A stretch of 64,000 nt of DNA from Novosphingobium sp049354825 (GTDB lineage Bacteria > Pseudomonadota > Alphaproteobacteria > Sphingomonadales > Sphingomonadaceae), in contig NZ_CP186480.1 in assembly GCF_049354825.1 (NCBI RefSeq), positions 868,001 through 932,000 of the forward strand, read 5' to 3'. The translations under genes were made by a program, and so were the position numbers. Each line of letters opens with the position of its first letter. The stretch's first letter is position 1. The notes below the pieces were generated by a model, which worked only from the letters and a program-made list of their open reading frames with translations, made no database searches and was not told where the DNA came from. Positions 35,491-44,881 of the stretch are shown piece after piece.

Positions 35491-37322
35491 CCATTCGCCG
35501 CGGCACGCTCGCCGCTCTCGCCCTCTCGCCGGTCCTGGCCGCAATCGTCCTTCCCCCGGTCGCCATGGCGGCCGCACCGGCGCCAGTATCGACGGCCGCG
35601 ACGACGAACGCGGAAGACGCGCGCCTGATGGCGCTGTTCCGCGACGATGCCGCTCGCGAGGATGCCCTTTCGCCGATGAGCGCGCTGCGCCGCACGGGTC
35701 GCGGCAACCCCGCGGTGTTCGCGCAAGGCTTCACCGCCGGACGGATGGCCGCCTCGCGCGCTTCGATCGATCGCAGCCTCGCCGCGCTGGCGCGGATAGA
35801 CCGCAGCAAGCTTAGCGCGGAACGCCAGATTTCGTACGATGTGTTCAAGTGGTCGCGTCTCGACGACCGGCAATTCCTCGCCGCGCCGCTCGACAAGCTG
35901 ATGCTGGATCGGCCGATGAATCACTTTTACGGCCTGCAATCGAGTTTCCCGGGGGAATTCAAGGTTGGCGGAGCGGCGCGATATGACAGCATCGCCGACT
36001 ATCGTCATAACATCCTCTACCTGCGCGCCTTCCCCAAAGTGATCGACAACGCAATTGTCCGCTGGCGCGACGGGGAGCGCAACGGCATCCTCGACACGCG
36101 GCTGACGGTCACTAACATGATCGCGCAGATCGACGGGATCTTGGCGCAATCACCGGCCGACAACCCTCTTTACACCCCGCTCGAAACGTTTCCTGCCGGT
36201 ACGTCTGCTGCCGATCAGGCCGCGATGCGCAAGCAATGGACCGCGGCGATCGAGGGCGACGTGCGACCCGCCTACCGAAAGCTGCGGACGTTCCTGCACG
36301 ACGAATACCTGCCCAAGGCCCGCGCCGAGGTTGGCCTGTCGGCCATGAAGGGCGGCGATGCGCTGTACCGTGCGCTTATCCGCTCAAACACCACGCTCGA
36401 CATGACGCCCGACGCGATTCACCGGCTCGGCCTCTCCGAAGTGGCGCGCATCCAGCACGAGATGGAAGCGGTGAAGAACGAGCTTGGCTACAGCGGCCCG
36501 CTGAAGGATTTCTTCGAGGTCATCCGCACCGATCCCAAGTATCACCCCAAGACGCGCGAAGAGCTGGCCGACGGGTTCGTGGAAGTCGGCAAGGCGGTGG
36601 ATGCACAGATCCCGCGCTTTTTTAGCCGCGTCCCAAAGGCCAGGCTGCAGATCGAACCCTATCCGCCCTACAGCGAGAAGTACGAAGCCGGCGGCAGCTA
36701 CGACCAGGGCTCACCCGACGGCAAGCGCCCCGGCACGTTTCACTACAACACCTACGACCTGCCCTCGCGCTTCCTGACCGGGATCACGACGCTTTATCTT
36801 CACGAGGGTATTCCCGGGCATCACTTCCAGATCAGCCTTGCCCAGGAAGATACCGCGCTGCCCGATTTCCAGCGCTTTGGCGGCAACACCGCATTCGTCG
36901 AAGGCTGGGCGCTCTATGCCGAGACGCTCGGCTACGAGATGGGGTTCTACAAGGACCCGATGCAGCATTGGGGCACGCTCGACGACGAGATGCTGCGGGC
37001 GATGCGGCTGGTGGTCGATACCGGCCTTCATTCCAAGGGTTGGAGCCGCGAACAGGCGATCGACTACATGTTGGCGAATTCGGGCATGGGCAAGAGCGAC
37101 GCCACAGCGGAGGTCGAGCGGTACATCGCCATTCCCGGCCAGGCCCTGTCGTACAAGCTGGGATCGCTGACGATCCAGCGTCTGCGCAAGAAAGCCGAAG
37201 CGGAACTCGGCCCGAGGTTCGACATTCGCGCCTTCCATGAGCAGGTGCTCGGTTCGGGCGCCCTGCCCTTGCCGATCCTGGAAACGAAGATCGACCGCTG
37301 GATCGCCGCGCAAAAGGGGTAA
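35463..37322 (+). CDS. DUF885 family protein, second copy
   Basis: About 619 residues. A signal peptide follows the start (TIRRGTLAALALSPVLAAIVLPPVAMA), and HEGIPGHH lies near residue 446, with the conserved YAETLGYEMGFYKDP segment after it. It is paralogous to the gene at 14174-15976 but has a Sec-like rather than clear Tat signal. The start is uncertain: ATG 35463 has no Shine-Dalgarno, while GTG 35481 and TTG 35487 lie after GTGGGG; TTG 35487 overlaps the hydroxylase stop as TTGA. Coupling to the hydroxylase gene is certain either way. Confidence 0.85.
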   Translation: MVPDPQVGLTIRRGTLAALALSPVLAAIVLPPVAMAAAPAPVSTAATTNAEDARLMALFRDDAAREDALSPMSALRRTGRGNPAVFAQGFTAGRMAASRASIDRSLAALARIDRSKLSAERQISYDVFKWSRLDDRQFLAAPLDKLMLDRPMNHFYGLQSSFPGEFKVGGAARYDSIADYRHNILYLRAFPKVIDNAIVRWRDGERNGILDTRLTVTNMIAQIDGILAQSPADNPLYTPLETFPAGTSAADQAAMRKQWTAAIEGDVRPAYRKLRTFLHDEYLPKARAEVGLSAMKGGDALYRALIRSNTTLDMTPDAIHRLGLSEVARIQHEMEAVKNELGYSGPLKDFFEVIRTDPKYHPKTREELADGFVEVGKAVDAQIPRFFSRVPKARLQIEPYPPYSEKYEAGGSYDQGSPDGKRPGTFHYNTYDLPSRFLTGITTLYLHEGIPGHHFQISLAQEDTALPDFQRFGGNTAFVEGWALYAETLGYEMGFYKDPMQHWGTLDDEMLRAMRLVVDTGLHSKGWSREQAIDYMLANSGMGKSDATAEVERYIAIPGQALSYKLGSLTIQRLRKKAEAELGPRFDIRAFHEQVLGSGALPLPILETKIDRWIAAQKG

Positions 37323-37323
37323 G

Positions 37324-37908
37324 CTAGCTCGCCCCGCTGCGCTGGCTTTCACCCAGCTCGATTGCCTGTTCGATCGCGCCTTCGGTCACTTCGGCAACGC
37401 CTTCGACGGTCTGTTCCATCTGGCCCAGCTTGTTGAAGATCCGGTCGACCTTGCGCTGGAGGACCAGCAGTTCGACCGTGGTGCGCAGGTTGACCTCGAA
37501 ATCGTGGCGGCTGGCGATGCGGTCTTTTTTGGATTGCCGGTTTTGGCTCATCATGATGACCGGCGCTTGCAGCGCGGCCAGCGTCGACAGCATCAGGTTG
37601 AGGAAGATGTACGGATATTTGTCCCACTGAACGCCGATCCCGGCCGCCCACTTGCTGTTGATCAGCATCCAGCCGAGCAGGATGATGCTGAAAAAGATGA
37701 TGAAGCCCCACGAGCCGCCGACCGTTGCAACGCGATCGGCCAGGCGATCACCATTGGTACCGTTGATTGCCTCGCGCTCGTCATCCTCGAGGCCGACGTC
37801 GCTCGACAGCGCCTTGCACAGCGCGTTCTGCTCTTCCTCGCCCAGCTGGTCGTAGGGACGTCCCAGTACGTCTTCGGCAATTCCCTCGGGCGTGATGTCC
37901 AGCTTCAT
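37324..37908 (-). CDS. DUF1003 membrane protein
   Basis: A 194-residue protein. A soluble N-terminal part (1-60) with GRPYDQLGEEEQNALCKAL is followed by two membrane helices (about 67-84 GFIIFFSIILLGWMLINS and 100-118 LMLSTLAALQAPVIMMSQNR), the DUF1003 core, and a C-terminal amphipathic coiled coil (about 140-180). DUF1003 has no established function. Its start overlaps the lysK stop as ATGA, so it is translated with LysRS. Confidence 0.88.
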   Translation of the reverse strand: MKLDITPEGIAEDVLGRPYDQLGEEEQNALCKALSSDVGLEDDEREAINGTNGDRLADRVATVGGSWGFIIFFSIILLGWMLINSKWAAGIGVQWDKYPYIFLNLMLSTLAALQAPVIMMSQNRQSKKDRIASRHDFEVNLRTTVELLVLQRKVDRIFNKLGQMEQTVEGVAEVTEGAIEQAIELGESQRSGAS

Positions 37909-39494
37909 GCGTCCGCAACCAACGCCTCGGCTATCAGTTCCCGCGTGTTCTCAATCCCGTAAAGCGCGATGAAGCTGCCCATGCGCGGCCCCTGGCTCGA
38001 TCCCAGCAGCGTTTCGTAAAGCGCCCTGAACCAGTCGCGCAGTTGTTCGAAGCCGAAATGCGGGTCCTTGCCGATCTCGTAGACGATGGTCTGGAGGTCG
38101 GACGCCGAGGCGTTCGCATCCGCTGCCGCCAGTTCCTCGTCGAGCGCGGCGAGCGCCGCCGCTTCGCCGGCGTCGGGCTTTCGCCGCTGCAGCGTCGGGG
38201 CGACGAAAGCGCGGTTGTAGGCGATCGCCCGCGTCACCAGCGCGTCGAGCGCCGGGTGCGCCGCCGGATCGGCATCGGCGACGTAGTTGGCGAGGTAGGA
38301 CCAGACCTGGTCGCGAGTCGCGCCGGCGCCCAGCACCCCGACGAGGTTGAGCAACAGGCCGTACGTCACCGGCAGCTTGTCGCCGGCGCCGGGCTTGCCC
38401 GCCAGCAAGTGCCACACCGGGTTGCCGAGCTGCTGTTCGAGCGGCTGTTGGCTGAGCTTTTCGCGGAACTGCCAGTATTCATCGACCGCGCGTGGGACCA
38501 CCCCGGCGTGCAGGCTCTTGGCGCTCTTGGGTTCGCGGTAAAGGTAGAAGCCCAGGCTTTCCTCGCTGCCGTAGTCCAGCCACTGGTCGATCGTCAGCCC
38601 GTTGCCCTTGGACTTGGAGATCTTTTCGCCGTTCTCGTCGAGGAACAGTTCGTAGATCATCCCCTCCGGGCGCGAACCGCCCAGTACGCGAGCGATCTTG
38701 CCCGACTGGGTCACCGAATCGGTCAGATCCTTGCCGCACATCTCGTAATCGACGCCCAGCGCCACCCAGCGCATGGCCCAGTCGACCTTCCACTGCAGCT
38801 TCGCCCGGCCGCCCAGGATCGACTGCTCGACACGGGTGCCGTGATCCTCGAAAGCGACGATGCCATTCTCGGCGTCGACCACCTCGACCGGGACCTGCAG
38901 GACTTGGCCGGTCGCGGGCGAAACCGGCAGCACCGGTGAATACGTGGCGCGGCGCTCTTCGCGCAGCGTCGGTAGCATGATGTCCAGGATCGCGCCGTAA
39001 TGGCGCAGCACGGACTTCAGTGCCTCGTCGAAAGCGCCCGATGTGTAGCGATCCGAGGCGGAGACGAATTCGTAGTCGAAACCGAACCGGTCGAGGAAAT
39101 CGCGCAGCATCGCGTTGTTGTGGTGCGCGAAACTTTCGTGTGTCCCGAACGGATCGGGGATCCGGCTGAGCGGGTGACCGAGATACGCGGCCAGCAAGCC
39201 GGGATTGGGGAGGTTGTCCGGAACCTTCCGCAGTCCGTCCATGTCGTCCGAAAAGGCGATCAGCCGCGTTGGCGCGCCGTCGGTCAGAACTTCGTAGGCG
39301 CGGCGCACCAGCGTGGTGCGCAACACTTCCTGGAAGGTGCCGATATGCGGCAGGCCCGACGGTCCATAGCCGGTTTCGAACAGCACCGGCGCCCCGCCGG
39401 CCTTCCCCTGCGGGAAGCGCTTGACCAGCTTGCGCGCCTCCTCGAACGGCCAGGCCTTGGACACTTGGGCGGCGGAGATGAGGTCTTCGTTCAT
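37905..39494 (-). CDS. lysK: Lysyl-tRNA synthetase, class I
   Basis: A 529-residue class I LysRS, the form used by archaea and alphaproteobacteria, not the class II LysS. The nucleotide-binding HIGH motif appears as GPSGLPHIGT (44-53) and the KMSKS motif as KISKSKG (about 291-297). The central DNADGLR region (DDMDGLRKVP) and the C-terminal helical anticodon-binding part are present. It ligates lysine to tRNA-Lys. The ATG at 39494 is chosen because upstream codons in the same frame are low-quality and antisense to nothing conserved. DUF1003 overlaps its 3' end. Confidence 0.97.
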   Translation of the reverse strand: MNEDLISAAQVSKAWPFEEARKLVKRFPQGKAGGAPVLFETGYGPSGLPHIGTFQEVLRTTLVRRAYEVLTDGAPTRLIAFSDDMDGLRKVPDNLPNPGLLAAYLGHPLSRIPDPFGTHESFAHHNNAMLRDFLDRFGFDYEFVSASDRYTSGAFDEALKSVLRHYGAILDIMLPTLREERRATYSPVLPVSPATGQVLQVPVEVVDAENGIVAFEDHGTRVEQSILGGRAKLQWKVDWAMRWVALGVDYEMCGKDLTDSVTQSGKIARVLGGSRPEGMIYELFLDENGEKISKSKGNGLTIDQWLDYGSEESLGFYLYREPKSAKSLHAGVVPRAVDEYWQFREKLSQQPLEQQLGNPVWHLLAGKPGAGDKLPVTYGLLLNLVGVLGAGATRDQVWSYLANYVADADPAAHPALDALVTRAIAYNRAFVAPTLQRRKPDAGEAAALAALDEELAAADANASASDLQTIVYEIGKDPHFGFEQLRDWFRALYETLLGSSQGPRMGSFIALYGIENTRELIAEALVADA

Positions 39495-39790
39495 GACCGG
39501 GGCGCCTTTGCCGCTTTGGCGGCGCAGGGCAAGTCCGGCACCGTCGGGGCCGCGCTGCTTGACACAGTTGACACAGTCCAGGGGGCAAGGCGTTCCGCGC
39601 CTTTCCGCGATCTGGCAGAGCGAAAGGTCACAGTGTGCGCGGCGTTCGGGATCATCGCGTTCCCCGATACCAGATCGCCACAGCGTAGGAAAATGCGCGG
39701 CCCTGATCGCGGCCCTGCAACCGAACCGGCGGATCCGCGTTTTCCATCGTATCCGCGCCATCCCCCGTGGCGCGATGAGGACATGCACCC

Positions 39791-39940
39791 ATGGCGAACG
39801 CCACCATTCGTACCAGCCGTCCCGATGCCTGGGCCGCCCCCCGTCCGTCGATGGACCCGTCGCTGCGCCGCATGACGTACGGCCCGATCCGTCCGATGAA
39901 CGACAATCGCGGCTTCTTCGGACGCCTGTTCGGCCGTTAA
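39791..39940 (+). CDS. 49-residue Arg-rich microprotein
   Basis: A short frame starting ATG 39791, with GAGGA about 13 bases upstream, encoding MANATIRTSRPDAWAAPRPS then DPSLRRMTYGPIRPM and the tail FFGRLFGR. It is basic and Pro/Arg rich with a terminal amphipathic FGRLFGR. Its TAA overlaps the stop of the convergent phosphoribosyltransferase by 3-4 bases, the packing seen for real genes here. I recall similar short proteins ending in LFGR in sphingomonads but cannot verify this. The 296-bp region between it and lysK carries only a 9-bp tandem repeat TTGACACAG (39559-39576). Function unknown. Confidence 0.6.
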   Translation: MANATIRTSRPDAWAAPRPSMDPSLRRMTYGPIRPMNDNRGFFGRLFGR

Positions 39941-40512
39941 CCGCCCAGGATGATGCCGGCCTGGGGCTTGTGGGCGCGAATGTCCGCATCGCTCAGCCCG
40001 CAGATCTCGTGCGGAAAGACCAGCCAGTCGTCGCACTGGTGAACGTAGAAATCGGGTTTCAGTGAAGTCTGGTTGCGCGCCGGCTTCCAATAGACAGTGC
40101 CGATGCGGCAATCGCGCGGCATGTTGTGGCGGCACCGCGCCGCCAGTTCACCCAGGAACGCCTCGATCGATCGGCCGGTGTCGAACACGTCGTCTACCAC
40201 CAGCAGCCGGTCGTCCGGACCCAGCGTGTCGACCAGGTAGCCCAGCGCATAGACGCGCACTTCGCGGTCCTGCTTGTCGATCCCCGAATAGCTGGCGGTG
40301 CGGATGGCGATGTGATCGGCGTCGATGCCGTGGAACGCCAGCAGTTCCTGAACTGCGATCCCCACCGGTGCGCCGCCGCGCCAGATGCCGACCAGGTGCG
40401 TGGGGGCAAAACCGCTTTCGATCACCAGCCGCGCCAGCCGGAAACTGTCCTCCAGCAGCTGGTCGGCGGTCAGCCAGATCTTCTCGATCGCCTGGTCCGG
40501 CTCGGCGCTCAC
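39937..40512 (-). CDS. Phosphoribosyltransferase, hypoxanthine/xanthine type
   Basis: A 191-residue PRTase. The PRPP-binding motif is VVDDVFDTGRS (about 105-115), the hood region lies at the N terminus and WRGGAPVG (about 44-51) forms the PPi loop. The order and size suit hypoxanthine/xanthine-guanine PRTases rather than adenine PRTase or PyrE. Its start overlaps the upstream deaminase stop as ATGA, so the pair would convert adenine to hypoxanthine and then to IMP. It converges on the 49-residue gene. Confidence 0.85.
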   Translation of the reverse strand: MSAEPDQAIEKIWLTADQLLEDSFRLARLVIESGFAPTHLVGIWRGGAPVGIAVQELLAFHGIDADHIAIRTASYSGIDKQDREVRVYALGYLVDTLGPDDRLLVVDDVFDTGRSIEAFLGELAARCRHNMPRDCRIGTVYWKPARNQTSLKPDFYVHQCDDWLVFPHEICGLSDADIRAHKPQAGIILGG

Positions 40513-41510
40513 GCCGCGTCGACTTCGGCGATGAGGCGCGTCTTGTCAGCCTCGGGCAGGAACGCGCCGGCGAACGAATTGCGCGCCAGCGACCGGAGGT
40601 CAGCATCCGACAGGTCGAGCGCGTCGGCCACCGCCTGGTAATTGGCGTTCACGTAGCCGCCGAAATAAGCGGGATCGTCCGAGTTGATCGTCGCCTTGAT
40701 ACCGGCGTCGAGCATCCGCCGCACCGGGCTTTGCGCGATCTCGGGAATGACGCAGAGCTTGAGGTTGGACAACGGGCAGACCGTCAGCGTCAGCCCCTCG
40801 TCCACGATCCGCTGCGTCAGCACCTTGTCTTCCAGCGCACGGTTGCCGTGGTCGATCCGTTCGACCTTGAGCAGGTCGAGGGCTTCGTAGACATATTCCG
40901 GCGGCCCCTCCTCGCCCGCGTGCGCGGTGACGTGGAGGCCAAGCGCGCGTGCGGCCGAGAACACCCTGGCAAATTTCGAGGGCGGATGGCCCAGTTCGGA
41001 GGAATCGAGCCCGACGCCGTGGATACGGTCTAGATACGGCCTGGCCTGCTCAAGCGTCGCGAAGGCTTCGTCTTCGCTAAGGTGACGCAGGAAGCACAGG
41101 ATCAGCCGGTTGGTGATCCCCAGTTCGGCCTCGCCCTTTGCCAGCGCGCGGTTGATGCCGCCGAGCACGGTCTCGAACGCGACGCCGCGCTCGGTGTGGC
41201 CTTGCGGGTCGAAGAAGATTTCGACGTGGCGGACGTTGTCGGCGCTGGCGCGCTCCAGGTACGCCCAGGTCAGGTCGAAAAAGTCCTGCTCCGCCAGCAG
41301 CACGCCCATGCCCTTGTAATAGATGTCGAGGAAGTCCTGCAGGTTGGAAAAGTCATAGGCTGCACGCACTTCGTCGACGGACTTGAACGGAATTGTCACG
41401 TCGTTGCGTTCCGCCAGCGCGAACAGCATCTCGGGTTCGAGCGAGCCTTCGATGTGGAGGTGAAGCTCTGCCTTGGGCAAGCGGGCGATCAGCGCGGTAC
41501 GGGAATCCAT
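40509..41510 (-). CDS. Adenine (or adenosine) deaminase
   Basis: A 333-residue TIM-barrel zinc deaminase. Zinc His are H17 and H19 in ELHLHIEGS, with a further His in HVTAHAGEEGPPE, and SDDPAYFG near the C terminus supplies the Asp. The segment HVEIFFDPQGHTERGV (94-109) is the signature that separates adenine deaminases of this superfamily from adenosine deaminases, which have a YAELRF-type motif there. The likely reaction is adenine to hypoxanthine. Coupling to a hypoxanthine-type PRTase supports that reading. The start ATG 41510 was chosen over upstream codons for length. Confidence 0.85.
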   Translation of the reverse strand: MDSRTALIARLPKAELHLHIEGSLEPEMLFALAERNDVTIPFKSVDEVRAAYDFSNLQDFLDIYYKGMGVLLAEQDFFDLTWAYLERASADNVRHVEIFFDPQGHTERGVAFETVLGGINRALAKGEAELGITNRLILCFLRHLSEDEAFATLEQARPYLDRIHGVGLDSSELGHPPSKFARVFSAARALGLHVTAHAGEEGPPEYVYEALDLLKVERIDHGNRALEDKVLTQRIVDEGLTLTVCPLSNLKLCVIPEIAQSPVRRMLDAGIKATINSDDPAYFGGYVNANYQAVADALDLSDADLRSLARNSFAGAFLPEADKTRLIAEVDAA

Positions 41511-41592
41511 GCACCGGGACGCTAGCCGCGTGCCGGCGCGCGTCAATCGGCGATGTTTCGCGTTGCCCCGTGTTCCCAATCCGTTCTAGGCA

Positions 41593-44328
41593 TTGCCGGT
41601 GGCCGATGTCCTTCCCCTGCCCGCGCTCCATGCCAGCCATGCCGGGACCTGGTTGCGCGACGGCGCGGGGACGACGCGCGGCCTGGGCAAGGGCGAGGCG
41701 ATCATGGCCGCGGCAGACACGCCGCTGCTGATGCTCAACGCTCCGCTAGTGGCGAACCGGCTGGGCTATCCCGACCTTTCGGGGCTCGATCTGCTGGAGC
41801 TGTTCGCCTTCGTCCACCCCGCCCGCTTCGTGGTGCCGACGCCCAAGGGGCTGGCCCACGCGCTCGACTTGCCCGAGCCGGAGGGCGACGAGGGCGTACC
41901 CGCCCTGCTCCAGCGCGCGGCCGAGACCCTGCTGGCGACGTGCGAAGGGCCGGCGTGGAACCAGCGCGAGGGCGCCTGGTCGACGCTGCAATCGCTGGCA
42001 CGGGCACGCTGGCCGTGGGCGACGCTGCTGGCGCCGCGCGTCGCCAGGCCGCAAGTGGCCGAAAAGTGGCTGTTCTCGCGCCTGCCGGAATGGGACGAAC
42101 GGCCTGAGCGGCCCCAGCCCGCGCAAGTCGCCATCGACGAGTTCGAGATCGAGGCCAGGCTGGCCCGCCTGACCGGTGAAGGCGCCGAGCCGCGACCGGA
42201 CCAGGCACTTTATGCGCGCGAGGCCGGGCACGTATTCGCGCCGCGCAGCAAGCGCGACCAGCCTCACATGCTGCTGACACAGGCGGGAACCGGTATCGGC
42301 AAGACGCTGGGCTACCTCGCCCCGGCGGCCCTGTGGTCGCAAAAGGCGCAGGGGACGGTCTGGGTCTCGACTTATACAAAGGCACTCCAGCGCCAGTTGC
42401 GGCGCGAAAGCGGGCGCGCCTGGCCACCCGCGCGGCCCGACGGCAGCCGCCCGGTGGTGGTGCGCAAGGGGCGGGAGAATTACCTTTGCCTGCTGAACCT
42501 GGAGGACGCGCTGCAAGGCGGGTTCGCCGGGCGCGCCGCGGTACTGGCGCAACTGGTGGCGCGCTGGGCGGCCTATAGCCAGGACGGCGACATGATCGGC
42601 GGCGACTTGCCCGGCTGGCTGGGCACGCTGTTCCGCCAGCGCGGCATTCGCGCCCTGACCGATCAGCGCGGCGAGTGCGTCTATGCCGGCTGCCCGCATT
42701 ACCGGAAATGCTTCATAGAGCGCGCCGCCCGGGCAAGCGCCGAGGCGGACCTGGTGATCGCCAACCACGCGCTGGTCATGGTGAATGCCGCGCGGGGCCG
42801 CGATCACGCCCAGAAGCCGACGCGGATCGTGTTCGACGAAGGGCACCACGTGTTCGAGGCGGCGGATTCGACGTTCGCCGCGGCGCTGACCGGCGCCGAG
42901 ACGATCGAGCTGCGCCGCTGGGTGATCGGGCCCGAGCGCGGGTCGCGCGGACGGCGGCGCGGGCTGGCGGCGCGGTTGGCCGACGTTGCGAGCTATGACG
43001 AGGCCGGCGGCAAGGCGATCGCCGCCGCGCGCGAGGCGGCCGAGGCGCTGCCCGGTGACGGCTGGCTGCAACGCGTGAACGAAAGTGCGCCGTCCGGGCC
43101 GCTCGAGGAGCTGTTCGCGGCGGTGCGGGCCACCGTCTATGCCCGCGACGAAAGCGGCGGCCAGGACGCCGGCTATGGGCTCGAGACCGAGGCGGCGCAA
43201 CTCGACGGTCCGTTCGTGGAAATCGCCGGAGCGGCGCAGGCGGCACTGGCCGAGCTGCGCTCGCCGCTGCTGAAGCTGGCAGTGCGGCTGGAGGCCATCA
43301 TCGCCGAGCCGCCCGACTGGCTCGACGGCGCCGGCCGGGCGCGGATCGAAGGGGCGCGCCATTCGCTGGGCTGGCGGGTCGACCTGATCGCGGCCTGGGA
43401 GGCGTTGCTGAACCGGCTGGGCGGGCCGGCCGATCCCGAATTCGTCGACTGGCTGGCAGTCGAGCGGGCCGATGCGCGCGAATTCGACATCGGCATCCAC
43501 CGTCGCTGGCTGGATCCGATGAAGCCCTTCGCGCGCACTGTGCTGGAGGGCGCGCACGGCGTCATGCTGACCAGCGCGACGCTGACCGAGGCGCAGGGCG
43601 GCGAGACCGACTGGGATGCGGCGGTGACCCGCAGCGGCGCCCCCCACCTCGACCTCTCGCCCCGGCTGGCAGCGTTTCCCAGCCCGTTCGACTACGCCGC
43701 GCAGGCCGAAGTGCTGATCGTCACCGACATCGCCAAGGGGGACCTGTCCGCGCTGGCGGGTGCCTATTTCCGCCTGATCGAGGCGGCCGGCGGCGGCGCG
43801 CTGGGGCTGTTCACCGCGATCCGGCGGCTGCGCGCGGTGCACGGGCGGGTTGCCGACCGGCTCGCCCGCGCGGGCCTGCCGCTTTACGCGCAGCACGTCG
43901 ATCCGATCGACACCGGCACGCTGGTCGACATCTTTCGCGACGACCCCAAGGCCAGCCTGCTGGGCACCGATGCCCTGAGGGACGGCGTCGACGTGCCGGG
44001 CCATTCGCTGCGGCTGGTGGTGATGGAACAGGTGCCGTGGCCCAAGCCATCGATCCTGCACCGAGCACGCCGGCTGGCGGGCGGCGGCAGCGTTTATGAC
44101 GACCGCATCATTCGCGCCCGGCTGGCGCAGGCGTTCGGGCGACTGATCCGCAGCCGCGAGGACCGCGGGCACTTCGTGGTGCTGTCGTCAGCCTTCCCCA
44201 GCCGGCTGCTGTCCGCCTTCCCCGCCGGCACCCCGATCGTGCGCTGTACGCTCGACGAGGCTTTACAACGCGTCGCCGGCGGTGTTTCAGGAGATCCCGT
44301 CAAAAATGGAATGTCCCACCGCGCATGA
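41593..44328 (+). CDS. DinG/XPD-like Fe-S helicase
   Basis: A 911-residue superfamily 2 helicase. Walker A lies in AGTGIGKTLGYLAP (about 232-245), the DEGH box in IVFDEGHHVFE, and four Cys (YLC, GEC, GC, KC, within about residues 300-375) fit an Fe-S cluster between motifs I and II, as in XPD and DinG. Later motifs include MLTSATL and QAFGRLIRSREDRG. These enzymes unwind DNA 5' to 3' in repair, often at R-loops or forks. The TTG at 41593 and GTG at 41599 are both possible starts. sixA overlaps its stop by ATGA. Confidence 0.9.
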   Translation: MPVADVLPLPALHASHAGTWLRDGAGTTRGLGKGEAIMAAADTPLLMLNAPLVANRLGYPDLSGLDLLELFAFVHPARFVVPTPKGLAHALDLPEPEGDEGVPALLQRAAETLLATCEGPAWNQREGAWSTLQSLARARWPWATLLAPRVARPQVAEKWLFSRLPEWDERPERPQPAQVAIDEFEIEARLARLTGEGAEPRPDQALYAREAGHVFAPRSKRDQPHMLLTQAGTGIGKTLGYLAPAALWSQKAQGTVWVSTYTKALQRQLRRESGRAWPPARPDGSRPVVVRKGRENYLCLLNLEDALQGGFAGRAAVLAQLVARWAAYSQDGDMIGGDLPGWLGTLFRQRGIRALTDQRGECVYAGCPHYRKCFIERAARASAEADLVIANHALVMVNAARGRDHAQKPTRIVFDEGHHVFEAADSTFAAALTGAETIELRRWVIGPERGSRGRRRGLAARLADVASYDEAGGKAIAAAREAAEALPGDGWLQRVNESAPSGPLEELFAAVRATVYARDESGGQDAGYGLETEAAQLDGPFVEIAGAAQAALAELRSPLLKLAVRLEAIIAEPPDWLDGAGRARIEGARHSLGWRVDLIAAWEALLNRLGGPADPEFVDWLAVERADAREFDIGIHRRWLDPMKPFARTVLEGAHGVMLTSATLTEAQGGETDWDAAVTRSGAPHLDLSPRLAAFPSPFDYAAQAEVLIVTDIAKGDLSALAGAYFRLIEAAGGGALGLFTAIRRLRAVHGRVADRLARAGLPLYAQHVDPIDTGTLVDIFRDDPKASLLGTDALRDGVDVPGHSLRLVVMEQVPWPKPSILHRARRLAGGGSVYDDRIIRARLAQAFGRLIRSREDRGHFVVLSSAFPSRLLSAFPAGTPIVRCTLDEALQRVAGGVSGDPVKNGMSHRA

Positions 44329-44870
44329 AGCTGCTCGGCCTGTTCAGGCACGCCAAGTCCGACTGGGGCGATCCGCGCGCGCGCGACTTCGACCGTGACC
44401 TCAACGATCGCGGCCGCGCCGGTGCCGCGGTGATGGGGCGCCACATCCGCGACTACGGTGCCAGGTGGGACCGGGTCGTCGCCAGCCCGGCGGTCCGCTG
44501 CGCCGAGACGCTGGAGATTGCGGCCGAGGCGGCCGGGCGCAGCTTTCCCGTCAACTGGGACCGGCGGATCTACCTGGCCAGCTCGTCTACGCTGATCGAC
44601 CTGCTGCGCGAGCAACCCGCCGACGCCGCCAGCGTACTGATGGTCGGCCATAACCCCGGGCTGGAGGACGTCATCTTCGACCTTGTGCCGAACGACGGGT
44701 CGAGCCCCCTGCGCGACGCGGTCGAGGCGAAGTTTCCGACCGCGGCCTTCGCCGTGCTGGAGCTGCCCATCGAGCGCTGGTCCGACGTTGCCGGCGCCAG
44801 GGCGCGGCTGGTCCACCTCACGCGCCCGCGCGATCTCGATGCCGCGCTGGGGCCTCAACCGGTCTCGTAA
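44325..44870 (+). CDS. SixA-type histidine phosphatase
   Basis: A 181-residue phosphatase with the RHG-like FRHAKSDW at residues 7-14 (catalytic His9), Arg in SPAVRCAETL and the second His in VGHNPGLEDV, the layout of SixA/phosphoglycerate-mutase-like histidine phosphatases. SixA removes phosphate from phosphohistidine in E. coli. Its ATG overlaps the helicase stop as ATGA, so they are cotranscribed, though a functional link is not obvious. Confidence 0.9.
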   Translation: MKLLGLFRHAKSDWGDPRARDFDRDLNDRGRAGAAVMGRHIRDYGARWDRVVASPAVRCAETLEIAAEAAGRSFPVNWDRRIYLASSSTLIDLLREQPADAASVLMVGHNPGLEDVIFDLVPNDGSSPLRDAVEAKFPTAAFAVLELPIERWSDVAGARARLVHLTRPRDLDAALGPQPVS

Positions 44871-44881
44871 GCGCCGGATTT

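Noticed and set aside
41746..44172. An 808-residue frame antisense to the DinG-like helicase
   Set aside because: No family motifs and shadow-like composition; the plus-strand helicase motifs are intact.
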